In this document: piece after piece, positions 7,155-8,528 of the stretch
Layout: every line of letters begins with the position of its first letter
Numbering within the stretch: the first letter of the stretch is position 1
NCBI GenBank assembly: GCA_020442095.1
Contig: JAGRKY010000009.1
Span: 1-8,528, forward strand
Source of the DNA: Bauldia sp.
Lineage (GTDB): Bacteria; Pseudomonadota; Alphaproteobacteria; Rhizobiales; Kaistiaceae
Direction: 5' to 3'
Length of the DNA: 8,528 nt
Program-made: the position numbers and the translations under genes
Notes under the pieces: generated by a model
Database searches by the model: none
What the model was told of the DNA's origin: nothing
The model's input: only the letters and a program-made list of their open reading frames with translations

Positions 7155-7183
7155 TCTATGACATGCGGGCGGAAAGGCGGCAA
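7155..7183 (-). promoter_or_regulatory. Candidate sigma-70 promoter of the TOMM-like operon
   Basis: On the minus strand, TTGCCG (7183-7178) and CATAGA (7160-7155) are separated by 17 bases, between the hemerythrin stop (7208) and the E1-like start (7106). This would give a leader of roughly 40 bases. The -10 match is moderate. If it is real, the operon has its own promoter. The alternative is read-through from the hemerythrin gene, as I see no convincing terminator in the 101-bp gap. Confidence 0.35.
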
Positions 7184-7207
7184 TTGGCGGGGCCGCGCCC
7201 GTCAGGC

Positions 7208-7783
7208 TCAGGCGAGGCCGAGCGGACCCTCGCCACGGTCGAGAATCAGCGGGATGATGAGGTCTTCCTCGTCGTCGAGGTGGTGGGTGAGCAAGCCGAG
7301 CAGGCGCTCGCCAGCGGCGTCATGCTGCTCGGCAGCCTTCATCGTCGCGTCGCGGTCTTTGTCGAGGGTCGCGACCAGGGCGCTGCCGGTATCATAGGCG
7401 GCGACCATCGCCGCATGGATCGTCTCGTGGTCGCGCTCAAGGACCTCGAAACCCTTTGCCAGCCGCGGTTCCGCCGCGGTGAAGACCGGGAAGAACTGGT
7501 AGTCCTCGATCGAATGGTGGCCTTCGAGTCCGCCAAGGAACTGGCTGAGACGGCGAGGATACCAGGCACGGTAGTCGGTTGCCTCCATATGACCCTCGCG
7601 GAAGGCCTCGCCCATCTCCCGCAAGTCGCGGCCGAGGCTGCGGAACTGATCGTGGATATGCAGCCAGAACCGCGCCATGTCGCCGAGGTTGGCATGCTCG
7701 GGCCAGACATTGCGCGGATAGGCATCAAGGAGAATCCGGAGGTCGTCCGGCCATCCTTTCCGGTTGTCGAGATCGAGATTCAT
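7208..7783 (-). CDS. Hemerythrin-like HHE domain protein
   Basis: The 191-residue, probably cytoplasmic protein has the HHE-type four-helix di-iron pattern: IHD (43-45), HHSIED (89-94), RDHETIH (117-123) and HHLDDEED (167-174). These supply the His/Glu/Asp residues that bind a non-haem di-iron centre. Such proteins bind O2, sense or buffer NO or iron, or protect iron-sulfur enzymes; the exact role cannot be told. I chose ATG 7783. An in-frame GTG at 7795 would add four residues (195 total), and neither has a good Shine-Dalgarno sequence. A CTATAT promoter at 7821-7849 predicts transcription from about 7814, which leaves room for either start. The gene lies after the cytochrome c gene and before the TOMM-like operon on the same strand, with separate promoter-like elements on both sides. 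Confidence 0.88.
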   Translation of the reverse strand: MNLDLDNRKGWPDDLRILLDAYPRNVWPEHANLGDMARFWLHIHDQFRSLGRDLREMGEAFREGHMEATDYRAWYPRRLSQFLGGLEGHHSIEDYQFFPVFTAAEPRLAKGFEVLERDHETIHAAMVAAYDTGSALVATLDKDRDATMKAAEQHDAAGERLLGLLTHHLDDEEDLIIPLILDRGEGPLGLA

Positions 7784-7804
7784 CGCTGGCTGCACAGGTC
7801 AAAC

Positions 7805-7819
7805 CGATTGCATGCATCG
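7805..7819. promoter_or_regulatory. Inverted repeat at predicted transcription start, possible operator
   Basis: CGATTGCATGCATCG centres on the palindrome TGCATGCA, with CGAT/ATCG flanks offset by one base. It covers the expected transcription start of the hemerythrin promoter, a typical repressor position. It does not match FNR or NnrR sites, and no regulator is identified. Confidence 0.25.
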
Positions 7820-7820
7820 T

Positions 7821-7849
7821 ATATAGGTCGCCCGCAGCCGGAAGGTAAG
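7821..7849 (-). promoter_or_regulatory. Probable alphaproteobacterial housekeeping promoter of the hemerythrin gene
   Basis: On the minus strand CTTACC (7849-7844), 17 bases, then CTATAT (7826-7821) matches the alphaproteobacterial CTTGAC-N17-CTATAT consensus with one -35 mismatch group and a perfect -10. The predicted start is near 7814, about 30 bases before ATG 7783. It is the best promoter-like signal in the window. Confidence 0.55.
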
Positions 7850-7852
7850 TGC

Positions 7853-8167
7853 CTATTCCAAGGTCTTGAGGTAGGCGATCACGTCCTCGATCTGGTCCGG
7901 CTCGAGCTGGAACTGCGGCATGGAGGGGTGGCCGGTGATGATGCCTTCGGCAAGCGCTTCCTGCAGGGAATCAATGGGATAGAACTCATGCAGCGTGCGG
8001 AATGGCGGCGCCAGCGACAGCGGGCTGTCCCCGTATTTGCCGATGGCATGGCACATCGCGCAATTCGTCTTGACGAAGGTGAATCCCCGTTGCTCGTCGG
8101 GCTCCAGCGCCAGCGCCGATCCCATTCCGACCGCCAGGGCCACCGCCCCGAGCATCACGCGAATCAT
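7853..8167 (-). CDS. Small secreted monohaem cytochrome c
   Basis: The 104-residue protein has an N-terminal signal peptide (hydrophobic core about residues 4-18, likely cleavage after ALA at 20) and one haem-binding motif, CAMCH (36-40). A distal ligand Met83 in GHPSMPQF and a C-terminal helix (DQIEDVIAYLKTLE) complete a class I cytochrome c fold. After export it would carry electrons in the periplasm; it has no membrane anchor apart from the signal. The start is supported by AGGGAGAAGG directly upstream (8170-8180 region). The hemerythrin gene follows after about 70 bp that contain a promoter-like element, so the two need not be one transcription unit. The divergent ugpC-like gene begins 199 bp away. 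The electron partner is unknown. Confidence 0.93.
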   Translation of the reverse strand: MIRVMLGAVALAVGMGSALALEPDEQRGFTFVKTNCAMCHAIGKYGDSPLSLAPPFRTLHEFYPIDSLQEALAEGIITGHPSMPQFQLEPDQIEDVIAYLKTLE

Positions 8168-8366
8168 ACCCTTCTCCCTCTCGTGGAATCCGAATCCCGG
8201 GCCGATCGTTGCCTCACACGCGGGATTGGTGCAAGGGCGCCCGGCGCCGCACTCTCCTGGCCCCGTGCCACAATAGTTCTGGAAAGAGGCTCCCGTCGGG
8301 CTAAACTGACGCCATGTCGATGCATTGGGGCCGCCACCCGCGGCCCGGAGAGGGAGTTACTGCGTT
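8168..8366. promoter_or_regulatory. Divergent intergenic region between cytochrome c and ugpC-like genes
   Basis: This 199-bp space must carry the start signals for both divergent genes. For the cytochrome I see only a weak candidate -35 (TTGCAC, 8234-8229, minus strand) without a good -10. For the + strand, TAAACT at 8302-8307 is a possible -10 without a good -35. The adjacent short palindromes GGGCGCCC (8235-8242) and GGCGCC (8243-8248) and a tandem GAATCC pair (8186-8197) are present, with no assigned role. Confidence 0.35.
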
Positions 8367-8528
8367 ATGGCAGAAGTTGCGGTCCGGGACGTCTTCAAGT
8401 CCTACGGTACGGTCGAGGTCATCCACGGCGTGAATGTCGATATCGCCGACGGTGAGTTCGTCGTTCTGGTCGGACCCTCGGGCTGCGGCAAGTCGACCCT
8501 CCTCAGGATGATCGCCGGCCTCGAGGAG
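8367..8528 (+). CDS. ugpC: UgpC/MalK-type sugar ABC transporter ATP-binding protein, N-terminal part (3' end outside window)
   Basis: Only 54 codons are present, and the frame stays open to the last base. The sequence [18 protein letters not shown], then an A-loop region and Walker [10 protein letters not shown] (residues 38-46), followed by [10 protein letters not shown], is characteristic of the CUT1 sugar importer ATPases (UgpC, MalK, SmoK). These energise uptake of glycerol-3-phosphate or sugars with a periplasmic binding protein and two permeases. Substrate cannot be decided from this fragment, and 'ugpC' is the usual family label rather than proof of glycerol-3-phosphate transport. The start is supported by the canonical family N-terminus and by AGGGAG at 8351-8356, ten bases upstream of the ATG. 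It is divergent from the cytochrome c gene. Transport partner genes, if linked, would lie beyond the window. Confidence 0.9.
   Translation, partial: MAEVAVRDVFKSYGTVEVIHGVNVDIADGEFVVLVGPSGCGKSTLLRMIAGLEE

Noticed and set aside
7107..7207. Search for a small TOMM precursor gene upstream of the E1-like gene
   Set aside because: The 101-bp gap holds promoter-like and ribosome-binding elements. I found no ORF with a leader followed by a Cys/Ser/Thr-rich core and a credible ribosome binding site.
5934..7397. Long + strand open frame opposite the E1-like gene
   Set aside because: It covers the zinc-binding E1-like gene, an intergenic promoter region and part of the hemerythrin gene, so it is a shadow.
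7801..7830. FNR or NnrR-type site in front of the hemerythrin gene
   Set aside because: The palindrome does not fit TTGAT-N4-ATCAA or TTG-N7-CAA spacing.
7142..8455. Long + strand open frame opposite hemerythrin and cytochrome c
   Set aside because: It runs through two recognisable opposite-strand genes and into the start of the ugpC-like gene in another frame.

Overview
The window is about 8.5 kb of very GC-rich DNA with tightly packed genes. Gene content (a UgpC/MalK-type sugar ABC transporter ATPase, a nucleoside hydrolase, a ThDP enzyme, a small c-type cytochrome and a hemerythrin), strong G/C bias at third codon positions and a CTATAT-type -10 element all point to an alphaproteobacterium, probably of the Rhizobiales/Hyphomicrobiales type. 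The genus cannot be read from the sequence.

Layout. Left edge, + strand: the 3' part of a ThDP-dependent acetolactate-synthase-like enzyme (1-597), then a nucleoside hydrolase family protein (652-1650); they look co-transcribed. Convergent with these, the centre (7106 down to 1657, - strand) is a compact four-gene operon: an E1/ThiF-like cyclodehydratase 'C' protein with an N-terminal leader-binding (RRE-like) domain; a YcaO-family 'D' protein ending in PxPxP; a short SagB-type nitroreductase-like protein; and a 778-residue protein I do not recognise, with helical-repeat character and a proline-rich tail. Junctions are a 4-bp overlap, a 17-bp gap with a strong ribosome binding site, and an 8-bp overlap, so the four products are very probably made together. 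Upstream on the same strand are a hemerythrin-like HHE protein (7783-7208) and a secreted monohaem cytochrome c (8167-7853). At the right edge, diverging from the cytochrome, begins a ugpC-like ATPase gene (8367 onward, truncated by the window).

The central operon is the item of interest. Its gene set matches the thiazole/oxazole-modified microcin (TOMM, linear azol(in)e peptide) machinery: a C protein to bind the leader peptide, a D protein for ATP-dependent cyclodehydration and a B-type dehydrogenase to oxidise azolines. By eye alignment, however, each of the three shows loss of hallmark residues. The YcaO lacks nearly all ATP/Mg-binding glutamates, the E1-like protein lacks the GxGxxG nucleotide loop (usual for such C proteins) but keeps its zinc cysteines, and the SagB-like protein lacks the Arg-rich FMN motif. 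The folds, the PxPxP tail and the zinc site persist, so these are not obviously decaying genes. No precursor peptide gene is visible. This could be a divergent or repurposed TOMM-like complex in which the 778-residue protein supplies a new function; that step is inference.
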